Shown: one piece after another, positions 1 through 6,052 of the stretch
Layout: the number at the start of each line of letters is the position of its first letter
Numbering within the stretch: the first letter of the stretch is position 1
Assembly: GCA_946481265.1 (NCBI GenBank)
Contig: CAMLNE010000207.1
Location: 1 to 7,649 of the forward strand
Length of the DNA: 7,649 nucleotides
Source of the DNA: an uncultured Panacagrimonas sp.
Lineage (GTDB): Bacteria; Pseudomonadota; Gammaproteobacteria; Nevskiales; Nevskiaceae
Reading direction: 5' to 3'
Program-made: the position numbers and the translations under genes
The notes under the pieces: model-generated
What the model saw: only the letters and a program-made list of their open reading frames with translations
Told to the model about the DNA's origin: nothing
Database searches by the model: none

Positions 1-234
1 CGGCCCGACATCGACATCGTGCTGATGGACATCATGATGCCAGGCATGGACGGTTACGCGACCATCCGCCGCATCCGCGCGGTGCCGCAGTGGCAGCAGC
101 TGCCGATCATCGCGGTGACCGCCAAGGCGATGATGGGGGATCGGGAGAAGAGCCTGGAGGCGGGCGCCAACGAGTATTGCGCCAAGCCGATCGATATCGA
201 CCAGCTCGTCTCCCTGCTCCAGGTGTGGGCATGA
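1..234 (+). CDS. C-terminal receiver domain of a probable hybrid sensor histidine kinase (5' end outside window)
   Basis: The last 77 codons of a gene that begins before the window. The reading frame is open from base 1 and ends at TGA 232-234. The residues form the second half of a CheY-like receiver domain: phosphoacceptor Asp10 (visible residue numbering) in the motif [11 protein letters not shown], conserved Thr40 in AVTAK, and Lys62 in AKP. The segment [12 protein letters not shown] followed by a Lys-Pro and a hydrophobic last helix ending right at the stop is typical of receivers at the C-terminus of hybrid histidine kinases. A stand-alone receiver or other multidomain regulator cannot be excluded, because the rest of the protein is not visible. 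It lies 25 bases upstream of cheR on the same strand, so it is probably co-transcribed and likely the kinase of this signalling operon. The receiver probably passes or stores phosphate in a phosphorelay; that role is inference. Confidence 0.85.
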   Translation, partial: RPDIDIVLMDIMMPGMDGYATIRRIRAVPQWQQLPIIAVTAKAMMGDREKSLEAGANEYCAKPIDIDQLVSLLQVWA

Positions 235-259
235 AGAAGCCCGCCCGCCGCTGAACGCC

Positions 260-1093
260 GTGCACCTATCCGACCGCCAGGACGTCGAGATCGAACTGTT
301 CCGGCAGGCCCTCCGGCTGCGCCATGGCTACGACTTCTCCGGCTATGCGCCAGCCTCGTTCAAGCGACGCGTGATCGGCCTGCAGGCAGCCGTCGGCGCG
401 CCCTCGGTAAGCCGGCTGACCGAGCGGCTGGTACACGAGGACGGTTTTGTTCGCGAGGTGATCGGACGTCTTTCGGTGCCGGTGTCGGAGATGTTCCGCG
501 ACCCGCCGGTATTCCGGACCGTGCGCGATCAGATCATGCCGATACTGGCCACCTGGCCGCAGATCAATATCTGGCAGGCCGGCTGCGCGCACGGCGAGGA
601 GGTCTACTCGCTGGCCATCGTGCTGCGCGAATGCGGTCTTTACGAGCGCGCCCACATCTTCGCCACCGACTTCAGCGACGAGGCGCTGGCACGGGCCGAG
701 GAAGGCATCTACCCGCTGCGCGAAGGGCGCATCTATTCCGACAACTATCTTCGCGCCGGTGGCACGGGTTCGCTGTCGGACTGGTTCGTGGCGCGCTATC
801 AGCGCATCAAGCTGGACGAGACACTGCGCCGGCGGGTGACCTTCGCCAATCACAACCTGGTCAGCGACGGCGTGTTCGGGGAGATGCAGTTGATCGTGTG
901 CCGCAACGTGCTCATCTATTTCGGAGACGATCTGCAGGAGCGCGCGCTCGGACTGTTCCGCGACAGCCTGGTGCACGGGGGCTTCCTGTGCCTGGGCACC
1001 AGGGAGACGCTGCGCTTTTCGGAGGTCGCGGGCGACTTCGAACAGGTCGATCCGGACCGCCCGATCTACCGGCGGGTGCAGCGTGCAGACTAG
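260..1093 (+). CDS. cheR: CheR-type S-adenosylmethionine-dependent protein-glutamate methyltransferase
   Basis: 277 residues, close to the usual CheR length (about 270-290). CheR enzymes transfer a methyl group from S-adenosylmethionine to glutamates in chemoreceptor-like coiled coils in the cytoplasm. Residues 8-95 fit the helical N-terminal CheR domain, with an arginine-rich helix (FKRRV at 34-38) and SEMFRDP at 76-82 where enteric CheR has the TEFFR-like motif. The methyltransferase core follows: GCAHGEE at 108-114 (SAM-binding motif I; His replaces the commoner Thr), ATDFSDE at 135-141, and CRNVLIYF at 214-221. Start: GTG 260 is the only usual in-frame start giving a full N-terminal domain; no strong Shine-Dalgarno is visible. 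The gene overlaps cheB by 11 bases. The neighbours (hybrid kinase receiver, CheB, diguanylate cyclase) suggest it acts in a non-flagellar signalling pathway. The methylated substrate is unknown and may be encoded upstream. Confidence 0.93.
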   Translation: MHLSDRQDVEIELFRQALRLRHGYDFSGYAPASFKRRVIGLQAAVGAPSVSRLTERLVHEDGFVREVIGRLSVPVSEMFRDPPVFRTVRDQIMPILATWPQINIWQAGCAHGEEVYSLAIVLRECGLYERAHIFATDFSDEALARAEEGIYPLREGRIYSDNYLRAGGTGSLSDWFVARYQRIKLDETLRRRVTFANHNLVSDGVFGEMQLIVCRNVLIYFGDDLQERALGLFRDSLVHGGFLCLGTRETLRFSEVAGDFEQVDPDRPIYRRVQRAD

Positions 1094-1658
1094 GCGGCGC
1101 TACCGGGCGGTCGTGGTGGCGGCCTCGACCGGCGGCATCCAGGCCCTGCGCACGCTGCTGCGCGCCATCGATCCCGGCCTGCCCGTGCCGGTGCTCATCG
1201 TCCAGCACACCGCCTCCGAGGACGGGCACGTGCTGTGCGAGGTGCTGGCCAGCGACAGCGCGCTGCCGGTGTCGGAGGCCGAGCCGCGCCAGCCCGCCGT
1301 GCCCGGCTGTGCCTATCTCGCGCCGCCGGGTTACCACCTGCTGGTGGAGTGCGGGCCGCGGCTGGCGTTGAGCGTGGACGAGAAGGTCTGCCATGTAAGA
1401 CCTTCCGCCGACGTGCTGTTCGCATCTGCCGCCGATGTGTGGCGCAGCGGCCTGATCGGCGTGGTTCTCACCGGTGCCAACGAGGATGGTGCCGCAGGCC
1501 TGGCGGCAATCCGCAGCCGCGGAGGCCTCGGAATCGTCCAGCAGCCGGAGGAAGCCGAGATGCGCCAGATGCCCGACGCGGCCCTGCGTCTGGCCGGCGC
1601 CGACCATGTTCTCGGCCTCGCGGATATCGGGCCGATGCTCAACCGGATGTGCAGGTAG
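1083..1658 (+). CDS. cheB: CheB-type protein-glutamate methylesterase, catalytic domain only
   Basis: 191 residues, matching the C-terminal esterase domain of CheB without the usual N-terminal receiver and linker (full CheB is about 350). The family removes methyl groups from receptor glutamates, opposing CheR. The catalytic triad can be read: Ser15 in ASTGG (14-18), His42 in the QH pair (41-42), and Asp135 in TGANEDG (130-136). The RPSAD segment (106-110) and the MPDAAL segment (163-168), both usual in this domain, are also present. GTG 1083 overlaps the end of cheR by 11 bases, which points to coupled translation, and it starts just before the first core strand, so no receiver has been missed upstream. 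Without a receiver, phosphorylation cannot relieve autoinhibition as in enteric CheB, so the esterase may be constitutive or controlled by partner proteins (inference). Confidence 0.92.
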   Translation: MQTRRRYRAVVVAASTGGIQALRTLLRAIDPGLPVPVLIVQHTASEDGHVLCEVLASDSALPVSEAEPRQPAVPGCAYLAPPGYHLLVECGPRLALSVDEKVCHVRPSADVLFASAADVWRSGLIGVVLTGANEDGAAGLAAIRSRGGLGIVQQPEEAEMRQMPDAALRLAGADHVLGLADIGPMLNRMCR

Positions 1659-1674
1659 GTCCCATCACACCGTC

Positions 1675-2742
1675 ATGTCGAACAGCGCTCCTTCCGATTC
1701 CGCTCCCGAGCTGGCCGATCTGCCCAAGATCCTGGTCGTGGACGACACGCTGGCCAATCTGGTGGCGATGCGTCGCCTGCTGCGCAACTCCGGAGCGCAA
1801 ATCATCGAGGCGCGGTCCGGCAACGAGGCCCTGGCCGCCTGCCTGGACCACGAGTTCGCGCTGATCCTGCTGGACGTGCAGATGCCCGACATCGACGGCT
1901 TCGAGGTCGCGGCGCTGCTGTCGGAGGAGACCGGCACCCACGATACGCCGATCATCTTCGTCACCGCGGCCTACGGCGACGATCTCAACCGGCTCAAGGG
2001 ATACAAGCACGGCGCGGTCGACTACATCGCCAAGCCGGTGAACGATGTCGTGCTGCGCTCGAAGGTGCGCGTGTTTATCGACCTCTACAACGGCAAGCGG
2101 ATCATGCGTGGCCTGCTCGACGTGCTCGACAAGCGCAACAAGGAGCTGGAGAAGGAGATTGCCGAGCGCAAGCGGCTGGAGGACCTGGCGCGCCACCAGG
2201 CCGGCCACGATGCGCTGACGGGCCTGCCCAACCGCCTGCTGTTCATGGACCGACTGTCCCAGGCGGTGTCGCGCTCCGACCGCCGGCAGGACAACTTTGC
2301 ACTGCTGTACCTCGACCTGGACGGATTCAAGCTGATCAACGACCGCTACGGGCACCAGGCCGGCGACATGACCCTGCGGCAGATCGCGACGCGACTGACC
2401 CAGGGCCTGCGCCGTTCGGATACCTGTGCGCGCCTGGGCGGCGACGAATTCGCCGTGATCATGGACGGCGCGCCGGAGGGCGAGGCGCAGCGCCTGGGCG
2501 AAAAGCTGTGCGAGATCCTGGGCCAGCCCTTCACGCTCGATCTGGGTGAAAGCGGCCAGCCGGAAGTCCGCGTGGGCGCGAGCATCGGCATCGCGCTGTT
2601 TCCGGACGACGCGGCGGATTCCCGGAAGACGCGCGAGGAACGCATGGAGGCGCTGATCCGCGTCGCTGACGGGGCCATGTACGCGGCCAAGCGTTCCGGC
2701 AAGAACCGCGTGGTGGTCGCGCCGACGACGAAATCCGCCTGA
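1675..2742 (+). CDS. Response regulator with receiver and GGDEF domains (diguanylate cyclase)
   Basis: 355 residues. Residues 17-135 form a receiver: acidic pair Asp23-Asp24, phosphoacceptor Asp67 in LLDVQMPD, Thr97 in FVTA, Lys120 in AKP. A charged helix at about 140-175, probably a coiled coil, links to a GGDEF domain (about 178-350) with HDALTGLPNR at 178-187, LDLDGF at 213-218 and an intact GGDEF at 255-259. An RxxD inhibitory site (Arg246, Asp249) sits five residues before GGDEF. It therefore should make cyclic di-GMP from two GTP in the cytoplasm when phosphorylated and dimeric, with product feedback. There is no EAL or HD-GYP domain. ATG 1675 follows cheB by 16 bases; an AGGTAGG sequence lies 15 bases upstream, a weakly placed Shine-Dalgarno. 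As the last gene of the kinase-cheR-cheB operon it is the likely output. The domain order resembles response-regulator cyclases such as WspR, but orthology is not claimed. Confidence 0.95.
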   Translation: MSNSAPSDSAPELADLPKILVVDDTLANLVAMRRLLRNSGAQIIEARSGNEALAACLDHEFALILLDVQMPDIDGFEVAALLSEETGTHDTPIIFVTAAYGDDLNRLKGYKHGAVDYIAKPVNDVVLRSKVRVFIDLYNGKRIMRGLLDVLDKRNKELEKEIAERKRLEDLARHQAGHDALTGLPNRLLFMDRLSQAVSRSDRRQDNFALLYLDLDGFKLINDRYGHQAGDMTLRQIATRLTQGLRRSDTCARLGGDEFAVIMDGAPEGEAQRLGEKLCEILGQPFTLDLGESGQPEVRVGASIGIALFPDDAADSRKTREERMEALIRVADGAMYAAKRSGKNRVVVAPTTKSA

Positions 2743-2758
2743 GGGCGCCGTAGCGGTC

Positions 2759-3379
2759 CTAGTCCTCGAGCATGTACAGCGCCACCTCGCCGAAGAGGTT
2801 GGGCCAGGCGGTGATGCGCTTGCCGTGGCGCAGCGCGCGATCGAGCAGGCAACGCCGCACGCAGGTCCAGTGGCGCGCCGCGCACAGCGCCTCGAAGTCA
2901 TCCACGGTGCACAGGTGGATGTTGGGCGTGTCGTACCACTGGTCGGGCAGCGACTTGGTCAGCGGAATGCGCCCGGCCATGAGCTGCATGCGCACGCGCC
3001 AGTGGCCAAAGTTGGGAAAGGTGACGATGGCGCGACGGCCGACGCGCAGGATCTCGGTCAGCGCGAGGTCGGGGCGGACCAGCGCCTGCAGGGTCTGCGT
3101 GAGCACCACGTAGTCGAACGATTCGGTGGCGAAATCCTTCAGGCCGTCGTCGACGTCCGCCTGGATCACGTTGACGCCGCGCGCGACGCAGGCAGCGAGC
3201 TTCTCGGGGTCGATCTCGAGGCCGTAGCCGCGCACGCCGCGCTTGCGTGCCAGGTGGTCGAGGAGCGTGCCGTCGCCGCAGCCCAGGTCCAGGATGCGGC
3301 TGCCCGGCTCGATCCACTCGCTGATGACCGCGAGATCGGGGCGCAGCGCGCCGTCGATGAGCGACGAGGGAGGGGTCAT
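2759..3379 (-). CDS. metW: MetW, methionine biosynthesis protein with a SAM-methyltransferase fold
   Basis: 206 residues, the usual MetW length. The Rossmann-type methyltransferase core begins with DLGCGDG at 31-37, then an acidic strand end (GLEIDPE at 53-59), QADVDDGL at 73-80, and the family-typical [10 protein letters not shown] at 121-130 and [12 protein letters not shown] at 144-155. MetW is found beside metX in proteobacteria that use O-acylhomoserine; work in Pseudomonas links it to MetX function, and its own methyl acceptor, if any, is not established. ATG 3379 overlaps the metX stop in an ATGA junction and has a GAGGT Shine-Dalgarno on the coding strand. It is the last gene of the proC-yggT-metX-metW operon. 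Its stop faces the stop of the diguanylate cyclase gene across 16 bases, with no strong terminator hairpin visible between them. Confidence 0.95.
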   Translation of the reverse strand: MTPPSSLIDGALRPDLAVISEWIEPGSRILDLGCGDGTLLDHLARKRGVRGYGLEIDPEKLAACVARGVNVIQADVDDGLKDFATESFDYVVLTQTLQALVRPDLALTEILRVGRRAIVTFPNFGHWRVRMQLMAGRIPLTKSLPDQWYDTPNIHLCTVDDFEALCAARHWTCVRRCLLDRALRHGKRITAWPNLFGEVALYMLED

Positions 3380-4542
3380 GCCTGGCCGACCTCGTCGCCG
3401 ACGCGGGCCAGGTAGCGGCGCAGCACGTCGTGGTAGGCCGGGATCGGCATGAGGAAGTCGTCGTGGCCGAGCTGGGACTCGATCAGCGCATAGCTGACGT
3501 CGCGATCCGCCTCGACCAGGCTCTTGACGATCTCGCGCGAGCGCGCGGGCGAGAAGCGCCAGTCGCTGGAAAAGGCGATCACCAGGAAACGGGCGTGCGC
3601 GCGGCGCAAGGCAGTGGCCAGCGAATCGCCGTAGTCGCGTGCCGGATCGAAGTAGTCCAGCGCCTTGGTCATCAGCAGGTAGGTATTGGCGTCGAAGCGA
3701 TCGACGAAGGTCGATCCCTGGTGGCGCAGGTAGCTCTCCACCTCGAACTCGACGTCGAAGTTGAAGGACGGCGCGGCAAGCCTGAGTTCCGCACCGAAGC
3801 GGCTGCGCATCGCCGCATCGGACAGGTAGGTGATGTGCCCCAGCATGCGGGCGAGCTTGAGCCCGCGCGAGGGAACGACGCCCTGCTCGTAGAAGCGGCC
3901 GCCGTGGTACTCCGGATCCGACAGGATGGCCTGGCGTGCGATCTCGTTGAACGCGATGTTCTGCGCCGAGAGCTTGGGCGCCGCGGCGATCACGCAGGCG
4001 TGGCGGATGCGGTCGGGAAGGTCGATGGCCCACTGCATCACCTGCATGCCGCCGAGCGACCCGCCGATGGCGGCGGCCCACTGGCGGATGCCGAGCACGT
4101 CGGCGAGCAGTGCCTGCGAGCGGACCCAGTCGCGCACGGTCAGCAGCGGGAAGTCCGGGCCCCACTGGTGCCCGGTTTCCGGATTGAAGGTGTTGGGGCC
4201 GGTCGAGCCGCGGCAGCCGCCGAGATTGTTGAGGCTCACCACGAAGAAGCGGCGGGTATCGATCGGCTTGCCCGGGCCGATGCAGTTGTCCCACCAGCCG
4301 GGCTTGCGGTCGTCCGCCTGGTGCAGCCCGGCCGCGTGGTGGTCGCCGGACAGGGCGTGGCAGACCAGGACCGCGTTGGAGGCGTCGGCGTCGAGCTTGC
4401 CGTAGGTCTCCACCATCAGGTCGAAGCGGGGCAGCGTGCGGCCGCAATCGAGCTTGAGCGGCTGCTCGATCGGGATCAGGCGGGGTTCGACCACCCCCAC
4501 CGATCCGGCCGGCGCGACGCCGGACGCCCCAGGGTCGTTCAT
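3376..4542 (-). CDS. metX: Homoserine O-acyltransferase MetX, probably O-succinyltransferase
   Basis: 388 residues, an alpha/beta hydrolase of the MetX family. It acylates the hydroxyl of L-homoserine, the first committed step to methionine. The triad is readable: nucleophile Ser162 in GGSLGGMQ (160-167), Asp327 in SSDWRF (325-330), His360 in GHDDF (359-363). The N-terminal core also has the MetX motifs CHALSGD (61-67), [14 protein letters not shown] (83-96) and [14 protein letters not shown] (103-116). Arg329, two residues after the catalytic Asp, is, as I recall the family literature, the marker of enzymes that use succinyl-CoA rather than acetyl-CoA; with metW next door this favours O-succinylhomoserine as product. 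ATG 4542 overlaps the yggT stop by one base (TGATG) and has no clear Shine-Dalgarno, so it is probably translated by coupling. The first 18 residues are Gly/Ala-rich and less typical. The gene ends in an ATGA overlap with metW. Confidence 0.96.
   Translation of the reverse strand: MNDPGASGVAPAGSVGVVEPRLIPIEQPLKLDCGRTLPRFDLMVETYGKLDADASNAVLVCHALSGDHHAAGLHQADDRKPGWWDNCIGPGKPIDTRRFFVVSLNNLGGCRGSTGPNTFNPETGHQWGPDFPLLTVRDWVRSQALLADVLGIRQWAAAIGGSLGGMQVMQWAIDLPDRIRHACVIAAAPKLSAQNIAFNEIARQAILSDPEYHGGRFYEQGVVPSRGLKLARMLGHITYLSDAAMRSRFGAELRLAAPSFNFDVEFEVESYLRHQGSTFVDRFDANTYLLMTKALDYFDPARDYGDSLATALRRAHARFLVIAFSSDWRFSPARSREIVKSLVEADRDVSYALIESQLGHDDFLMPIPAYHDVLRRYLARVGDEVGQA
3389..3393 (-). promoter_or_regulatory. 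Shine-Dalgarno sequence of metW
   Basis: On the minus strand this reads GAGGT, nine bases before the ATG of metW and inside the 3' end of metX. It supports ATG 3379 as the true metW start and shows that metW can be initiated independently as well as by coupling through the ATGA overlap. Confidence 0.6.
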
Positions 4543-5114
4543 CAGCCGAGGATGCCGACGCGGAAGATGTTGGGCAGCGGGATCAGCATCACCACCACCT
4601 GCATGAGGATGATCGCGAACAGCGGCGACAGGTCCAGCCCTGCAATCGGCGGAATCAGCCGGCGGATCGGGCGCAGGATCGGCTCGTTCATGCTCCAAAG
4701 GATGTTGGAGGCCGGGTTGTTCACGCCGGGACCGAACCACGACAGGATCGCCTGGAAGGTCAGGCCCACCGTGTACAGGTTGGCCGCCAGCACGATGATC
4801 TTGAGCACCCCGTAGAACGTTGCCGACAGTGGCGACAGGCCCACGCCGAACATCCACATGGTGACATAGACATAGACCAGGCCGAGGATCACCAGGAAGA
4901 TCGCCGCCGCCGAATCCAGCCGGCGCCAGCGTGGAACGGCCTTGTGGAAGGGCGCCAGCACCGGCTGCGTGATCTTCCACACGAGCTGCGAGACGGGGTT
5001 GTAGAAATCGGCGCGCACCCAGGCCAGCACGATGCGCAGGATCACCGCGCACAGGTAGAGGTTGAGCAGCGTCGATACCAGGTAGGTGAGTGCGTTGTTG
5101 GCGTTGGCGCCCAT
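4542..5114 (-). CDS. yggT: YggT family integral membrane protein
   Basis: 190 residues with four predicted hydrophobic segments at about 8-32, 68-92, 100-126 and 160-182. The protein is an internal duplication: an [18 protein letters not shown] block at 27-55 recurs as [14 protein letters not shown]...[13 protein letters not shown] at 121-155, which is the signature of the two-repeat YGGT family. It is an inner-membrane protein of uncertain role; links to osmotic stress, ion homeostasis and cell-envelope organisation have been proposed in other bacteria. It sits between proC and metX, an arrangement also known in Pseudomonas. ATG 5114 starts 34 bases after the proC stop; no good Shine-Dalgarno is seen. 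The stop TGA shares its last base with the metX ATG. Nothing in the sequence gives a more specific function. Confidence 0.93.
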   Translation of the reverse strand: MGANANNALTYLVSTLLNLYLCAVILRIVLAWVRADFYNPVSQLVWKITQPVLAPFHKAVPRWRRLDSAAAIFLVILGLVYVYVTMWMFGVGLSPLSATFYGVLKIIVLAANLYTVGLTFQAILSWFGPGVNNPASNILWSMNEPILRPIRRLIPPIAGLDLSPLFAIILMQVVVMLIPLPNIFRVGILG

Positions 5115-5148
5115 CTTCGAGTTCGGGAGGTCTGGGTTTGGAATGGGG

Positions 5149-5970
5149 CTAGGGCGTCGACCCGCCGAGCGCGTCGCCCAGCTCGCGGGAACGTCGGGCG
5201 GCGGCGGCCAGCGCGTCGCGGAACAGCGGACGCAGGCCGGCGCTCTCTAGGTGCGCGAGTGCGGCCTCGGTGGTGCCGCCGCGGGACGTGACCTGGCGAC
5301 GCAGCTCGGCGACGTCGGTGCGGCCGTCCTCGATCATGCGGGCTGCACCCACGCAGGTACGCGCGGCGAGCCGGGCGGCGGTCTGCGGCGCGAGCCCGAG
5401 GGCCTCGCCGGCTTCGCGCATCGCCTCGACCAGCAGGAAGAAGTAGGCCGGCCCCGAGCCGGACACCGCGGTCACCGCGTCCAGCTCCTCCTCGCGTTCG
5501 AGCCAGACGGTCTCGCCGGCGGCGCTCAGCACGGCCTCCGCGCTCAGCCGTGCGGACTCGGGCGTCCCCGGGCTGGCGTACAGCCCGCTGATGCCGCAAC
5601 CGTACAGCGCCGGCGTGTTCGGCATGCTGCGCACGTAGTGCAGGGACGGGCCCAGGGCAGCGCGCAGGAAGTCCACGCGGATCCCGGCGGCGATCGACAC
5701 CACGCAGCTGCCCGCGTCCGGCGTCACGCCGCGCAGCGCCTCTGCCATCTGTTGCGGCTTGACCGCCAGCACCAGGGTGCTGCTGCCGGCGACGATCGCC
5801 TGCGCGCGGTCGGCCACCTGCAGGCCAAAGCGTTCGCGCAGCACCTGCGCGCGCGCCGCGTCGGGCTCGGCGACGCGCAGCGACTCGGGCGCGCGGCCGG
5901 CGGCGAGCAGGCCGCCGATCAGGCTCGCCGCCATGTTGCCGCCGCCGACGAAGGCGATGACTTCTGACAT
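5149..5970 (-). CDS. proC: Pyrroline-5-carboxylate reductase
   Basis: 273 residues, the standard ProC length. It reduces 1-pyrroline-5-carboxylate to L-proline with NAD(P)H in the cytoplasm, the last step of proline synthesis. The N-terminal Rossmann domain begins at once with FVGGGNMAASLIGG (7-20), followed by VLAVKPQQM (67-75) and SIAAGI (92-97). RSMPNTPALYGCG (114-126) is the conserved loop at the cofactor and substrate site. The helical C-terminal dimerisation domain has VSGSGPAYFF (169-178) and the ProC signature QVTSRGGTTEAAL (226-238). ATG 5970 is chosen because the nucleotide-binding strand starts six residues later; the frame stays open 34 codons further upstream but that part would run into the ilvA leader and is not family-like. 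It is the first gene of the operon and is divergent from ilvA. In Pseudomonas yggS precedes proC; here it does not. Confidence 0.97.
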   Translation of the reverse strand: MSEVIAFVGGGNMAASLIGGLLAAGRAPESLRVAEPDAARAQVLRERFGLQVADRAQAIVAGSSTLVLAVKPQQMAEALRGVTPDAGSCVVSIAAGIRVDFLRAALGPSLHYVRSMPNTPALYGCGISGLYASPGTPESARLSAEAVLSAAGETVWLEREEELDAVTAVSGSGPAYFFLLVEAMREAGEALGLAPQTAARLAARTCVGAARMIEDGRTDVAELRRQVTSRGGTTEAALAHLESAGLRPLFRDALAAAARRSRELGDALGGSTP

Positions 5971-5979
5971 GGGCTGGGT

Positions 5980-6006
5980 GGGACAAGGGTGGGGGGCCGC
6001 TATCAT
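5980..6006 (+). promoter_or_regulatory. Possible promoter for ilvA
   Basis: TATCAT at 6001-6006 matches the -10 consensus at five of six positions. The best upstream partner is GGGACA at 5980-5985 (four of six), but the spacing is 15 bases, shorter than the usual 17. Transcription would begin near 6013, giving a leader of about 40 bases before GTG 6053, too short for a peptide-based attenuator. The -10 overlaps the candidate -10 of the opposite direction almost completely. Confidence 0.33.
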
Positions 6007-6030
6007 ACGGCCCCCGCAATCCCCTGAAAC
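6002..6030 (-). promoter_or_regulatory. Possible promoter for the proC-yggT-metX-metW operon
   Basis: On the minus strand TATGAT (6007 down to 6002) matches the sigma-70 -10 consensus at five of six positions. GTTTCA (6030 down to 6025), 17 bases upstream, matches the -35 consensus at only three of six. Transcription would begin near 5995, leaving a leader of about 25 bases before the proC ATG at 5970. This is the only good -10 candidate in the short divergent gap. The support is sequence resemblance and position only. Confidence 0.35.
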
Positions 6031-6052
6031 CGGCCGGAAGCCCGGTCCCCAC

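Noticed and set aside
231..254. ATG overlapping the stop of the first gene (ATGA), with a short Lys-rich frame
   Set aside because: It encodes only seven residues before a stop and is not in frame with cheR. Too short to support as a gene.
912..1607. Minus-strand open frame (231 codons) opposite cheR and cheB
   Set aside because: Overlaps two well-supported genes in antisense, with no recognisable domain or ribosome binding site.
1474..1674. Upstream extension of the diguanylate cyclase frame into cheB
   Set aside because: The extra 67 codons lie inside cheB in another frame and show no receiver-like sequence; ATG 1675 precedes the receiver at the normal distance.
2741..2767. Weak inverted repeat (GAGG with CCTC) at the convergent gene ends as a terminator
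   Set aside because: The stem is only four base pairs with a long loop and no T-run in either direction, so it is not convincing.
1639..2901. Long minus-strand open frame (420 codons) opposite the diguanylate cyclase
   Set aside because: It lies antisense to a gene with clear domain motifs, and its translation is a His/Arg/Val/Gln-rich mixture with no recognisable domain. It is the usual shadow frame of a high-GC gene.
3430..4815. Long plus-strand open frame (461 codons) opposite metX and yggT
   Set aside because: Antisense to two recognisable genes; translation is low-complexity and rich in Val, Arg, His and Gly with no motif. Explained by codon bias on the other strand.
5251..5967. Plus-strand open frame (238 codons) opposite proC
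   Set aside because: Covers the same bases as a full-length ProC with its signature; the translation has no family features.
5969..6052. Earlier in-frame ATG for ilvA at 5969
   Set aside because: It would overlap the proC start codon, lie upstream of the likely -10 at 6001-6006, and add 28 residues that do not resemble IlvA.
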